A stretch of DNA of 64,000 nt from Geodermatophilaceae bacterium URHA0031 (GTDB lineage: Bacteria > Actinomycetota > Actinomycetes > Mycobacteriales > Geodermatophilaceae), in assembly GCA_000620205.1 (NCBI GenBank), contig JHVP01000001.1:62001-126000 (forward strand), read 5' to 3'. Below, in pieces: positions 49,293-58,616 of this stretch; within the stretch, counting starts at the first letter, position 1; each line of letters opens with the position of its first letter. Position numbers and translations under genes: made by a program. Under the pieces are notes generated by a model, which was not told the DNA's origin, did no database searches, and saw nothing but the letters and a program-made list of their open reading frames with translations.

Positions 49293-49484
49293 GGCTGCCC
49301 TCTCGTGGAGTCGGACGAGGTCAGCACGCGACGGATGGCGTCCTGGCTGGAGCGCCCCATGCCCACGCGGGCCCGGCGAGGGGCGATCGGCCGTCTGCTC
49401 GATCGCCGCCGGCGCCCGCGTACCGCCGATCCTCCGGTGACCGGAGTCACCGGCGCGACGCCCTTCCCATTGACCGGAACGCGA
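49293..49484. other. Intergenic gap with one hairpin (49434-49453)
   Basis: A 192-base gap between GH2 and GH43. CCGGTGAC at 49434, loop CGGA and GTCACCGG at 49446 form a perfect eight-base stem, 31 bases past the GH43 stop, and could end the GH78-GH43 transcript. The rest should contain the GH2 promoter, but I see no clear hexamers. Confidence 0.45.
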
Positions 49485-50963
49485 TCAGGACGCCGGGTCG
49501 TCGCTCCCGGTGTACCGGAACGACCGGACGACGATGCTGCCGCTCGCGCACCAGACGCCCAGCAGCCGGCCGGTCATGCCGCCGGCGACCTCGGTGGAGA
49601 CGTAGCGGCCGTCCAGCCGGCCCAGCTCGGTGAACGTGCCGTCCTCGACGACCCCGGCCACGAGCTGGTCCGGGCCGAGCGCGGTCGAGGAGAAGTGGCC
49701 CTCGTCCGGCACCGCGCGGATCTCCAGGACGACGTCCCCGGCGGAGACCTCCCCCGAGCCGAGGACGGACCGGAGCGGGCCGACCTGCGCCACCGCGTGC
49801 ACCCGGCCGGCGGAGACCTCCAGGTCCAGGTGGTGCCGGGCGTCCATCCGCACCGATAGGCCGCCGACCCCGCCGGTGGCGTCGACCACCGCCCGCACCC
49901 GCGCGTGCAGGTGCTCCTGCCGGCGGCCGGCGAACGCGAGGTCCTCCGCCGCCGGGTCGCCGCCCACGGCGGTCAGCCGCCACCCGCCCTCGCCGCGGGT
50001 CAGCACGTCGGCCGGGAACCGGCGCGGCGACACCCAGGACACCAGCAGCTCGTCGCCGGCCAGCTCGTCGAGCAGGACCGGGGCGGGATCCGGGGTCAAC
50101 CACTCCCCCAGCCGAGGCCACCCGTCGACCCACTCCACCTCGGCGGCGAAGGTCTCCCGGCCGAGGACGTGGAACTGCGGGCTGGCCCCGCGCGGACGGA
50201 CACCGTGGAAGACGATCGCCCAGCTGCCGTCGGGCCGCTGCACCAGGTCGGCGTGCCCGGTGTTCTGCACCGGCGACTCGACGCCCCGGTGGGTGAGCAG
50301 CGGGTTGTGCGGGCAGGGCTCGAACGGTCCGGACGGCGACGGGCCGCGGGCGAGGGTGACGGCGTGGCCGCGCTCGGTACCGCCCTCGGCGATGAGCAGG
50401 TACCACCACTCGCCGATCCGGTACAGGTGCGGGCCCTCCGGGAACCGGCCGCCGGTGCCCTGCCAGACGTGCTGCCGCTCGGTCAGCGCCTCGCCGGTCG
50501 CCGGGTCGACGCGCTGCTGCACCAGCCCGGCCGGGCCACCGGCGCCGAAACCGGCGTAGGTGACGACCAGCGTGCCGTCGTCGTCCCAGGCCAGGTCCGG
50601 GTCGATGCCGCGGACACCGGGCATCCGCACCGGTTCCGACCACTCCCCCAGCGGATCCTCGGCGGTGAGCAGCGTCTGCCACCCGCCGTCGGCGAGGTTC
50701 GTGGTGATCATCCAGAACCGGCCGTCGTGGTGGCGCAGCGTCGGCGCGGTGATCCCACCCGATCCGGGCGCCGCCGACACGTCCAGCTGCGACGGGCGGG
50801 CGAGCACGTTGCCGACCTGCTCCCAGCTCGTCAGGTCGGTCGAGCGGAAGAGCGGGACGCCGGGGGCGTACTCGAAGCTCGAGTGCACCATCCAGTACGT
50901 GTCACCGACCCGGCAGACGCTCGGGTCCGGGTGGAACCCGGGGACGACGGGCGTCGGGGTCAC
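49485..50963 (-). CDS. Glycoside hydrolase family 43 (xylosidase/arabinofuranosidase type)
   Basis: A 492-residue GH43 enzyme. The five-blade propeller domain has base Asp13 (GFHPDPS), the pKa-modulating Asp121 (GIDPDLAW) and acid Glu176 (FPEGPHLY). From about residue 300 a C-terminal beta-sandwich domain of the beta-xylosidase C2 type follows. No signal peptide, so it acts on imported oligosaccharides. GTG start, overlapping the GH78 stop as GTGA. Probable removal of arabinose or xylose side groups. Confidence 0.9.
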   Translation of the reverse strand: MTPTPVVPGFHPDPSVCRVGDTYWMVHSSFEYAPGVPLFRSTDLTSWEQVGNVLARPSQLDVSAAPGSGGITAPTLRHHDGRFWMITTNLADGGWQTLLTAEDPLGEWSEPVRMPGVRGIDPDLAWDDDGTLVVTYAGFGAGGPAGLVQQRVDPATGEALTERQHVWQGTGGRFPEGPHLYRIGEWWYLLIAEGGTERGHAVTLARGPSPSGPFEPCPHNPLLTHRGVESPVQNTGHADLVQRPDGSWAIVFHGVRPRGASPQFHVLGRETFAAEVEWVDGWPRLGEWLTPDPAPVLLDELAGDELLVSWVSPRRFPADVLTRGEGGWRLTAVGGDPAAEDLAFAGRRQEHLHARVRAVVDATGGVGGLSVRMDARHHLDLEVSAGRVHAVAQVGPLRSVLGSGEVSAGDVVLEIRAVPDEGHFSSTALGPDQLVAGVVEDGTFTELGRLDGRYVSTEVAGGMTGRLLGVWCASGSIVVRSFRYTGSDDPAS

Positions 50964-53638
50964 GAGTGGGCGTCCGGGTCGAAGAACAGCGCCGGCTTCT
51001 CCACCGGCGCGGGCACGGTGATCTGCCGCGTGAACGAGTGCCGGCCGGAGCCGACCTCGACCGGGTCGCTGCCGTCGGGGAGCGCGATCTCCGCCGTCGT
51101 GCCGGGCGGCACGGTCACGTCGACTGCGAAGTCGGTGCCGGTCACGGTCCAGGAGACGGACGCCGTCCCGTACGGCGTCTCGTGCGTCGCGGCCGCCGAC
51201 GTGATCCCCGGCCCGGGCTGCGGGGCGATCCGCAGCCGCCGGTAGCCCGGCGCGGCCGGCGCGAGGCCCGCGACCGTGCGGTGCAGCCAGTCGGCGACCG
51301 CACCGAGCGCGTAGTGGTTGAACGACGTCATGTCGCCGGGGTTGATCGACCCGTCCGGGAGCATGGAGTCCCAGCGTTCCCAGATCGTCGTCGCGCCCAT
51401 GGTCACCGGGTACAGCCACGACGGGTTCCCCCGCTGCAGCAGCAGCTCGTACGCGGTGGCCAGCTCCCCGGCTGAGGTCAGCGCGTCGGTGACCAGCGGC
51501 GTGCCGAGGAAGCCGCTGGCGATGTGGAAGCCGTCCTTGAGCACCTGCTCGGCGAGCAGCTCTCCGGCGTGCGCCCGCTGCGCCGGCGTGAGCAGGTCGA
51601 ACTCCAGTGCCAGGGAGTACGCGGTCTGGGAGGGGAACGTGACCCGGCCGGTCGGGGTGACGTACTCCGCCCGGAACCGCTCGGCCGCCCGCTCGGCCAG
51701 CTCCGCGAAGCGTGCGCCGTCCCGGCCGAGGACCTGCGCGGCCTGCGCCACGGTGCGCGCCGAGCGGGCGAGGTAGGCGGTGGCGACGCACTGCCACGCC
51801 GTCCGGGCCGCCGCCGGGTTGTCCGGCGGGGCCGCGGTGTCCAGCCAGTCGCCGAAGGAGAACCCACCCTCGGGGAAGTCCAGCTCCGCGCCGGCCCGCG
51901 CCGCGAACACGTCGATCCAGGCGGTCATGGACTCCCACTGGTCGGCGAGCAGCCCGGCGTCGCCCGTCCGCTGGTACAGCACCCACGGGACGACGACGGC
52001 CGCGTCCCCCCAGCCGACGTCGGCCTGCAGCGGGAACGGCAACAGCGGCAGGAACGGCACGTACATCGGCACGATGCCGTCGTGGTCGGTGAGCTGCTCG
52101 GCCGCGAGGTCGGCCAGCCAGGACCGGAGCATGCCGGTGGTGTCGTAGAGGAACGACGCGGTCGGCGCGAAGACCTGCAGGTCACCGGTCCAGCCCAGCC
52201 GCTCGTCGCGCTGCGGGCAGTCGGTGGGGACGTCGAGGAAGTTGCCCCGCATCCCCCAGACGACGTTCTCGTGCAGCCGTTCGACGTCGGGGTCGGAGCA
52301 GGCGAAGGTGCCGGTCCGGCGCAGGTCGGTGTGCACGACCACCGCCTCGAGCGCGTCCGGGGTCAGCTCGCCGGGCCAGCCGCTGACCTCGGCGTAGCGG
52401 AAACCGTGGAAGGTGAACCGCGGCTCCCAGGTCCGTGGACTGCGGCCGTCGAGGACGACGACGTCGGTCGCGTCGGCCCCCCGCAGCGGCCGGGTGCCCA
52501 GCTCGCCGTGCTCCAGCACCTCGGCGTGCCGGACGGTGATCTCCGTGCCGGCCGGGGCGTCGGGCAGGGAGAACCGGATCCGGCCGACCAGGTTCTGCCC
52601 GAAGTCGACCAGCGTCCTCCCGGACGGGGACGTGCTGATCCCCTGCACCGGCACGGTCTCCGTGCGCCGCACCGGCGGCCCGGTCGGCGCGACGAGCGTG
52701 GCCACGTCCAGCGAGCCGGTCTCGACCGGCGTCCAGCCGGTGTCGTCGAACGACGGCGCCGACCACCCGGGCAGCTCGCGGCGGGCGTCGAACGTCTCGC
52801 CGCTGTAGAGGCCGGCCCGGGTCAGCGGGCTCGGGGCCGACCGCCAGGACCCGTCGGTGGTCACGACGGTGCGGCTGCCGTCGAGGTGCTCGACCTCCAG
52901 CTGGACGAACGCGCCGGTCCGCTCGCCGTACCAGTTCCGCTTGCCCGTGAAGCCGAGGAAGCCGGTGAACCACCCGTCGGCCAGGTGCACGCCGATCGCG
53001 TTGACGCCCTCGCGCAGCTGCTCGGTGACGTCGTGGGTCTGGTAGCGCAGCCGGTGGGTGTAGCTCGTCCAGCCGGGGGCCAGCACCTGGTCGCCGACGA
53101 CCGCGCCGTTCAGTTCGGCCTCGTAGACGCCCTGCGCGGTGGCGTACAGCCGGGCCCGGAGCACCGGCCAGTCGAGCACGAACTCCCGGCGCAGCAGCGC
53201 GGCGGCCTCCCCCTCCCCCGCGCCTTTGTGGCCACTTTGGCGGAACGCACCGTCGCGGAGGACCGGGTGGACCAGCGTCGCCGTCCAGTCGGCCGGTTCC
53301 AGCAGCCCGGCCTCGACGACGACGTCCTCGCTCCACGCCGACGGCTCCCCGGCGTCCTCACCAGCGACGGAGCCCCACACCCGGACCCGGACGGTGCGCC
53401 GGTCGCGACTGGTCAGCGGGGGTGCGTCCCACGGCCGGAGGACGGACTCGGCCGAGTCCACCCGGCCCGAGGACCACACGTCGCCGTCGGCCGGCTCGAT
53501 CTCCAGCTCGTACGCGGCCTGCCGCCAGTCCGGCAGCTCGGTGCTGGTCACCCAGGACAGCCGCGGCCGGGTGTCCCCGATGCCCAGCGGCTCGCGGTGG
53601 TGCTCGACGGTGACGGGCGCGACGGTCAGGTCGCTCAT
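50960..53638 (-). CDS. Glycoside hydrolase family 78 alpha-L-rhamnosidase (1)
   Basis: An 892-residue inverting rhamnosidase. Domain order: N-terminal Ig-like and jelly-roll (about 1-330, ATAQGVYEAELNG and ADGWFTGFLG), the (alpha/alpha)6 barrel (about 420-770) with the key Glu479 in DERLGWTGD, and a C-terminal beta-sandwich. DVPTDCPQRDER is a family hallmark. It removes terminal rhamnose from imported glycans. Near residue 135 a palindromic DNA element is embedded in the frame (RQSGHKGAGEG). Overlaps the esterase upstream and GH43 downstream. Confidence 0.92.
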   Translation of the reverse strand: MSDLTVAPVTVEHHREPLGIGDTRPRLSWVTSTELPDWRQAAYELEIEPADGDVWSSGRVDSAESVLRPWDAPPLTSRDRRTVRVRVWGSVAGEDAGEPSAWSEDVVVEAGLLEPADWTATLVHPVLRDGAFRQSGHKGAGEGEAAALLRREFVLDWPVLRARLYATAQGVYEAELNGAVVGDQVLAPGWTSYTHRLRYQTHDVTEQLREGVNAIGVHLADGWFTGFLGFTGKRNWYGERTGAFVQLEVEHLDGSRTVVTTDGSWRSAPSPLTRAGLYSGETFDARRELPGWSAPSFDDTGWTPVETGSLDVATLVAPTGPPVRRTETVPVQGISTSPSGRTLVDFGQNLVGRIRFSLPDAPAGTEITVRHAEVLEHGELGTRPLRGADATDVVVLDGRSPRTWEPRFTFHGFRYAEVSGWPGELTPDALEAVVVHTDLRRTGTFACSDPDVERLHENVVWGMRGNFLDVPTDCPQRDERLGWTGDLQVFAPTASFLYDTTGMLRSWLADLAAEQLTDHDGIVPMYVPFLPLLPFPLQADVGWGDAAVVVPWVLYQRTGDAGLLADQWESMTAWIDVFAARAGAELDFPEGGFSFGDWLDTAAPPDNPAAARTAWQCVATAYLARSARTVAQAAQVLGRDGARFAELAERAAERFRAEYVTPTGRVTFPSQTAYSLALEFDLLTPAQRAHAGELLAEQVLKDGFHIASGFLGTPLVTDALTSAGELATAYELLLQRGNPSWLYPVTMGATTIWERWDSMLPDGSINPGDMTSFNHYALGAVADWLHRTVAGLAPAAPGYRRLRIAPQPGPGITSAAATHETPYGTASVSWTVTGTDFAVDVTVPPGTTAEIALPDGSDPVEVGSGRHSFTRQITVPAPVEKPALFFDPDAHS
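53221..53242. repeat. Palindromic element inside the GH78 reading frame
   Basis: CGCC, TTT, GTGGCCAC, TTT and GGCG make a 22-base palindrome apart from the TTT:TTT pair. The right half, with following A, resembles the CTTTTGGCGGA end of the hairpin at 46847. It encodes part of a loop absent from the paralogous GH78 at 54543. Confidence 0.4.
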
Positions 53639-54546
53639 GCCAGCGCGTCCTTCAGGTAGCCGACGGTGAGCGCGACGACGCCGTCGATGTCGTCGTGGCC
53701 GTCGAAGACGTGCTCGGCACCCTCCACCGGCACCAGGGTCGAGGCGACCCCGGCGGCGGTCAGCGCGGCGTGCAGCTGCTCGCTCTGGGCGTAGGGCACC
53801 AGCCAGTCGGCGGTGCCGTGCACGAGCAGGAACGGCGGGGCGCCGGCGGTGACGTGGGTGACCGGGCTGGCGTCGGCGCGCGCGGCGCCCTCGAGACCGC
53901 GGGTCAGGTGGTCCTCCGGCGGGGTGGCCATCTCCGGGGGGAGCTTGGCCGCGATCGCCGGCGGCAGTGCGACCCGCGGCATCGTGTCCAGGTCGGCCGG
54001 GCCGTACCAGTCGACGACGACGTCCACCTCGCTGGACTGGCCGAGCACGCCGTGGGTGCCCTCCAGGTCCGGCCGGTGCGCGGTCAGCCCGACCAGCGCG
54101 GCGATGTGCGCACCGGCGCTCTCGCCGGCCACGCCGACCCGAGCGGTGGAGATGCCGAGCTCGTCGGCGTGCGCCCGCAGGTAGCGGACGGCGGCCTTGG
54201 CGTCGTGCAGCTGCGCGGGGAACGGGGCCTCCAGCGCGTGCCGGTAGTCGATGGTGGCGACGGCGAGCCCGGCGTCGAGCAGCGCGTCGAACACCTGGTT
54301 GGGCCGCAGCGTCTCGGGCAGGTAGCGGCGGTCACCGAACATGAAGCCGCCGCCGTGCACCCAGACCACCACCGGCGGCGGGGTGGCGCTGTCGGGCACC
54401 CACAGGTCCAGCTGCAGCGGCCGGTACCCGACGGCGACGGCGTAGGTGACCCCGGTGAAGTGCCGGACCCCGTCGTCGCGCAGGGTCGGCTCGGTCGGGG
54501 CGAGGAAGCGGGCGGGGCCGGCCCACTCGGGGGCTTCGGTGCTCAT
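53635..54546 (-). CDS. Alpha/beta hydrolase, acetyl-esterase type
   Basis: A 303-residue esterase of the hormone-sensitive-lipase/BD-FAE group. The oxyanion hole is HGGGFMFG near residue 90, the nucleophile Ser is in GESAGAH near 165, Asp is in HGTADWLVP and His in GAEHVFDG. Cytoplasmic. Placed between two rhamnosidases with ATGA overlaps on both sides, it probably removes acetyl groups from rhamnose- or galacturonate-containing oligosaccharides. Confidence 0.87.
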   Translation of the reverse strand: MSTEAPEWAGPARFLAPTEPTLRDDGVRHFTGVTYAVAVGYRPLQLDLWVPDSATPPPVVVWVHGGGFMFGDRRYLPETLRPNQVFDALLDAGLAVATIDYRHALEAPFPAQLHDAKAAVRYLRAHADELGISTARVGVAGESAGAHIAALVGLTAHRPDLEGTHGVLGQSSEVDVVVDWYGPADLDTMPRVALPPAIAAKLPPEMATPPEDHLTRGLEGAARADASPVTHVTAGAPPFLLVHGTADWLVPYAQSEQLHAALTAAGVASTLVPVEGAEHVFDGHDDIDGVVALTVGYLKDALA

Positions 54547-57194
54547 CGGGCGTTCTCCTCGAGGTCGCAGGTGTAGGTGTGCTCGCCGGGTCCGGCGGTC
54601 CCGGTGGCGCCGTCGGGCAGCACGACGGTCGCCTCCGTGCCGGCCGGGACGGCGACGCGCAGGCGCAGCTCGCCGTCCTGGATCCGCCAGGACGACTCGA
54701 TCCGGCCGTACGGGGACTCGTGCGCCGCCTCGGCCCAGGTCAGCCCGCCGCCGGGACGCGGCTGCACCCGGAACCGCCGGTACGCCGGCTCGACCAGCTC
54801 GATGCCGGCGGTGTAGCGGTGCAGGAAGGAGACGACCGCGCCCTTGGAGTAGTGGTTGAGCGACTCGTGCGGCACGCCGTCGGCCGAGACGCCGTCCCAC
54901 CGCTCCCACACCGTGGTGGCGCCGCGGTCGACCATGACCAGCCAGCCCGGCTCGGAGTCCTGCCGCAGCAGCTCGTAGGCCACGTCGAGGTGCCCGGTGT
55001 CGGCGAGCACCGGCAGCAGGTACGGCGTGGCCAGGAAGCCGGTGCCCAGGTGGGTGTCGGCCTTGCGGATGAGCTCGACGAGCCGGTCGGCCACCGCCGG
55101 GCGCAGTTCGGCCGGCACCAGGTCGAAGGCGAGCGCCCGGACGTGGTTGGCCTGGGTGTCCGGGGTCAGGCTGCCGTCGGCGCCCAGGTACTCGGCCTGC
55201 CACGCGGCGCGGGCGTTCGCGCCGAGTGCGGCGTACCGCGTCGCGTCGCCGTCCCGCCCGAGCACCGCGGCGATCCGGGCCATCAGCCCGGCGCTGTGGG
55301 CGAGGAAGGCCGTCGCCACGTCGCCCTCGTCGGCTGCGACGAAGGCGCCGAAGTCGCCGATGTCGACGCCCGGCTCGAGCCACTCGCCCCAGTGGAAGCC
55401 GGTGTCCCAGAGGAACTGCTCGTGCGGTGCCGGTTCGGGGCGGGCCGTGGCCCGGTCGGGGTGACGCTGGTCGCGGGCCATCCGCTCGGCGCGGTCCAGC
55501 CAGCCGACCATGGCCGGCCACAGCTCGGCGAGGACCCCCTCGTCGCCGTAGGCCCGGTACAGCACCCACGGGACCATCACCACCGCGTCGCCCCAGCCGG
55601 CCGAGCCGTTGAGGAAGGCGACCGGCCCCTCCCGGCCCTCCGAGCGCGCGCTCGGGCTGATGTTGGCGATCGTCCCGTCCGGCCACTGGTCCGCGGCGAC
55701 GTCGCGCAGCCACTTGGTGGAGAACCCGGCGACGTCGTAGAGGAACGCCGCGGTGGGCGAGAACAGCTGCCAGTCGCCGGTCCAGCCCGCCCGCTCGCGG
55801 TGCGGGCAGTCGGTGGGGACGTCGCAGGCGTTGTCCCGCAGGCTCCACACCGCGGCCTCGTGCAGCCGGTCCACCCGCTCGTCGCTGCAGCGGAACCAGC
55901 CGGTGCGCCGCAGATCGGTGTGCACCACGACACCGCGGACGTCGTCCGGCGTGAGCTCGCCGGGGTGGCCCTCGATCCGCACGTACCGGAAGCCGTGCGT
56001 GGTGTGCCGCGGCTCGAAGACGTCACCGGGCACGCCCGCCGACACCACCCGGTCCACCTGCCCGGCGGGCAGCGGCTCGGGCAGGAACGGGACGGCCGGT
56101 CGCAGGTGGTCGGTGGTGACGTCGCCGTCCGGGCCGAGCCACTCGCCGTGGGTGAGCGTCAGCGCGGTGTTCGCCGGCCCGAGGTCGGTCAGCCGCAGCC
56201 AGCCGTTGACGTTCTGCCCCAGGTCGACGACCTGCGCGCCGCCCGGCAGCCGGGTGACCGAGACGGGCACCACCTCCTCGACGCCGCGCACCGGCGGGGC
56301 GGGCGAGTCGACGAGCCCGGCGTAACCGTGGTGCACCACCGTCACCGGCGCCCACGCGTCGTCGTCGAAGCCGGCGGTGTCCCAGCCGCGGGGCAGCCGG
56401 CGCAGGTCCACCCGCTGGCCGGCGATGAGGTCGGCGGCCACGACGTGGCCCTCGGTGCTCCGCCAGTCCGGCCCGGTGCCGACGACGGTGACCGAGCCGT
56501 CGTCGTGGGTCAGCTGCAGCTGGCCGAGGAAGGCCAGCCGGTCACCCCACTGGTCGGCCGCCCGGGCGATGCCGATCTGGCCGCGGAACCAGCCGTCGGA
56601 CAGGACGACGGCCACCGCGTTGCGGCCCGGCCGGAGCGAGCCGGTGACGTCGGCGGTCTGCACCTGCAGCCGGACGTCGTACTGGGTGAACCCGGGCGTG
56701 AGCTCGGCGTCGCCGGCCCGCTGGCCGTTGAGGAACGCCTCGTAGAGGCCCTGCGCGGTGGCGTGCAGCCGGGCGGCGACGACCGGGCGGTCGATGACGA
56801 ACTCGTGGCGCAGCAGCGCGGCCGGCCGGTCGCCGGGCGCACCGGTGGGCATCTCCCCCGGCTCGATCCAGGCCGCCTCCCAGTCCTCGGCCCACAGCAG
56901 GCCCATCTCGAAGGCGCAGGAGTACGAGGCCGCGCTCTCGCCCAGGTCGGTGCGGACGGCGACCTGCCACTCCACCCGCTGACCGGACGCCAGCGGTGGC
57001 CCCGCGTAGGGCACCAGCAGGCTCCGGTCGCTGTCCACCCAGCCGGTATCCCAGCCGTTGTCCGCGGTGATCCGGTACGCCGACTGCTGCCGGGCACCCT
57101 CGGGCAGCTGCCAGGAAAGCCGCGGCGCGGAGGTGCGGATGCCCAGCGCCTCGTCCAGGTGCTCGACGCGCAGAGCGTGCGGAGCGGCGGTCAC
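54543..57194 (-). CDS. Glycoside hydrolase family 78 alpha-L-rhamnosidase (2)
   Basis: An 883-residue paralogue of the other GH78 with the same domain order: N-terminal beta domains ([24 protein letters not shown]), the helical barrel with key Glu467 in [10 protein letters not shown], and a C-terminal beta-sandwich ([14 protein letters not shown]). The start is placed at GTG 57194, which overlaps the stop of the GH3 remnant as GTGA; a GTG two codons earlier is possible. Sequence divergence from paralogue 1 suggests different linkages rather than a recent copy. Confidence 0.92.
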   Translation of the reverse strand: MTAAPHALRVEHLDEALGIRTSAPRLSWQLPEGARQQSAYRITADNGWDTGWVDSDRSLLVPYAGPPLASGQRVEWQVAVRTDLGESAASYSCAFEMGLLWAEDWEAAWIEPGEMPTGAPGDRPAALLRHEFVIDRPVVAARLHATAQGLYEAFLNGQRAGDAELTPGFTQYDVRLQVQTADVTGSLRPGRNAVAVVLSDGWFRGQIGIARAADQWGDRLAFLGQLQLTHDDGSVTVVGTGPDWRSTEGHVVAADLIAGQRVDLRRLPRGWDTAGFDDDAWAPVTVVHHGYAGLVDSPAPPVRGVEEVVPVSVTRLPGGAQVVDLGQNVNGWLRLTDLGPANTALTLTHGEWLGPDGDVTTDHLRPAVPFLPEPLPAGQVDRVVSAGVPGDVFEPRHTTHGFRYVRIEGHPGELTPDDVRGVVVHTDLRRTGWFRCSDERVDRLHEAAVWSLRDNACDVPTDCPHRERAGWTGDWQLFSPTAAFLYDVAGFSTKWLRDVAADQWPDGTIANISPSARSEGREGPVAFLNGSAGWGDAVVMVPWVLYRAYGDEGVLAELWPAMVGWLDRAERMARDQRHPDRATARPEPAPHEQFLWDTGFHWGEWLEPGVDIGDFGAFVAADEGDVATAFLAHSAGLMARIAAVLGRDGDATRYAALGANARAAWQAEYLGADGSLTPDTQANHVRALAFDLVPAELRPAVADRLVELIRKADTHLGTGFLATPYLLPVLADTGHLDVAYELLRQDSEPGWLVMVDRGATTVWERWDGVSADGVPHESLNHYSKGAVVSFLHRYTAGIELVEPAYRRFRVQPRPGGGLTWAEAAHESPYGRIESSWRIQDGELRLRVAVPAGTEATVVLPDGATGTAGPGEHTYTCDLEENAR

Positions 57195-57523
57195 GCGCAC
57201 ACCTCGACGGTGGCCGAGGCCCGCAGGTCGCCGGCGGAGGGCCCGGCCGACAGCACCAGGGGCCCGGGCTCCACCAGCACCGGGACGTCGGCCAGCGCGT
57301 TGCCGAACTCCATGCCGGGGAACCAGGCGACCAGCACGGCGGCCACGTCGTCCCGCCAGGGCAGCTCGACCGGTGCGCCGGCGTCGGACAGGCTCATCGA
57401 CCGCAACCCGATCTCCGGCGCCGGCTGGGTGGTCCAGACCGAGGCACCCGACAGCAGCCGGACCTTCGTCTCCACCTCGAGTTTCCCCGCCAGGGCTGAA
57501 ATGTCGGCGTCGGACGTGGGCAT
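57191..57523 (-). CDS. Miniature GH3 remnant with intact frame
   Basis: A 110-residue protein made of three pieces of a GH3 enzyme joined in frame. Residues about 8-40 match the N-terminal barrel start ([19 protein letters not shown]). Residues about 43-65 match the middle of the alpha/beta sandwich ([19 protein letters not shown]). The end matches a fibronectin-type C-terminus ([16 protein letters not shown]). All catalytic residues are missing. It keeps a good GGGGAGAGCC site and overlaps the next GH78 gene by GTGA, so it may survive as a translational lead-in. Confidence 0.75.
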   Translation of the reverse strand: MPTSDADISALAGKLEVETKVRLLSGASVWTTQPAPEIGLRSMSLSDAGAPVELPWRDDVAAVLVAWFPGMEFGNALADVPVLVEPGPLVLSAGPSAGDLRASATVEVCA

Positions 57524-57562
57524 GGCTCTCCCCTTCGAAGGGTGGTTTCGCGCGACCAAGCG

Positions 57563-57590
57563 CACGCGGTTTCGCGCGCGAAACCGCGTG
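57563..57590. repeat. GCGGTTTCGCGCGCGAAA palindromic element, copy 3
   Basis: CACGCGGTTTCGCG followed by CGCGAAACCGCGTG is a perfect 28-base palindrome between the ABC ATPase stop and the GH3 remnant. It contains the 18-mer found at 27289. A further partial copy (GGTTTCGCGCGACC) starts at 57544. Confidence 0.65.
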
Positions 57591-57596
57591 GTCGGG

Positions 57597-58616
57597 TCAG
57601 AGCGCGGGGACGCGCTCGGCGTGGTGGCAGGCGGTGAGGCTGTCGTCGATCAGCCGCAGCGGCGGGCGCTGCTCGGCGCACACGTCGGTGGCCAGCGGGC
57701 AGCGCGGGACGAACGGGCAGCCGGTCGCCGAGGCCGAGGCCGCGCCGGCGGTGCCCATGCCCAGCGCCTCGCGCGCCGCCCGGCGGGCGGCCTGCTCGGC
57801 CGGCCGCGGAACGGGCGCCGCCGAGGTCAGCGCCACCGTGTAGGGGTGCCGCGGAGCCTGGCTGACCGCCTCCACCGGGCCGGTCTCCATGATCTGCCCG
57901 CGGTAGAGCACCACCGTGCGCTGGGACAGGAACCGGACCACCCCGAGATCGTGGGCGATGAAGAGGAACGACAGGCCGCGCTGGTCGCGCAGGTCGGCGA
58001 GCAGGTTGAGCACCTGCGCCTGGGTGGACAGGTCCAGCGCCGACACCGGCTCGTCGAGGACGACGACCTTCGGGTCGCAGACCAGCGCCCGGGCGATGGC
58101 GATCCGCTGCCGCTGCCCCCCGGAGAACTGCGACGGGTAGCGGTCGACGGCCTCGCCGGGCAGCCCGACCGACTCCAGCCCGCTGCGCGCCTTCTCCCAC
58201 GCCGCGGTGCCCTTGATGCCCATCAGCGCCAGCGGCTCGACCAGCGTCTGGCCGATCGTGCGGGCCGGGTTCAGCGAGGAGTACGGGTCCTGGAACACCA
58301 CCCGGAGGTCGGCCACCTGCCGGCTGCGCTGCTTGAGGGACATGCGCGTGATGTCCTGGCCCTGCACCCGGACCGTGCCCGAGGTCGGCGGCTGCAGCCC
58401 GAGGACCGCCTTGCCGATCGTGGACTTGCCCGACCCGGACTCGCCGACCAGCCCGACGGTCTCGCCGGGGGCGATGTCGAAGCTGACGCCGTCGATGGCC
58501 GGCGCGGTGCGCCTGGCCTTGCGGCCGGAGCCGTAGCGGACGACGAGGTCGCGGATCTCGAGGGCGGGTGCGGGAGGCACCACGGACACGGCGGTCGCGC
58601 CGGCGGGGGCGGTCAT
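57597..58616 (-). CDS. ABC transporter ATPase (OppF/DppF type)
   Basis: A 339-residue ATPase of an oligopeptide/oligosaccharide importer. Walker A is GESGSGKST, the Q-loop [10 protein letters not shown], the signature FSGGQRQR, Walker B VVVLDEP, and the H-loop FIAHDLG. The C-terminal oligo_HPY-type region has three Cys ([15 protein letters not shown]), typical of this subgroup. The ATG shares its last base with the previous stop (TGATG arrangement). Last gene of the transporter unit. Confidence 0.92.
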   Translation of the reverse strand: MTAPAGATAVSVVPPAPALEIRDLVVRYGSGRKARRTAPAIDGVSFDIAPGETVGLVGESGSGKSTIGKAVLGLQPPTSGTVRVQGQDITRMSLKQRSRQVADLRVVFQDPYSSLNPARTIGQTLVEPLALMGIKGTAAWEKARSGLESVGLPGEAVDRYPSQFSGGQRQRIAIARALVCDPKVVVLDEPVSALDLSTQAQVLNLLADLRDQRGLSFLFIAHDLGVVRFLSQRTVVLYRGQIMETGPVEAVSQAPRHPYTVALTSAAPVPRPAEQAARRAAREALGMGTAGAASASATGCPFVPRCPLATDVCAEQRPPLRLIDDSLTACHHAERVPAL

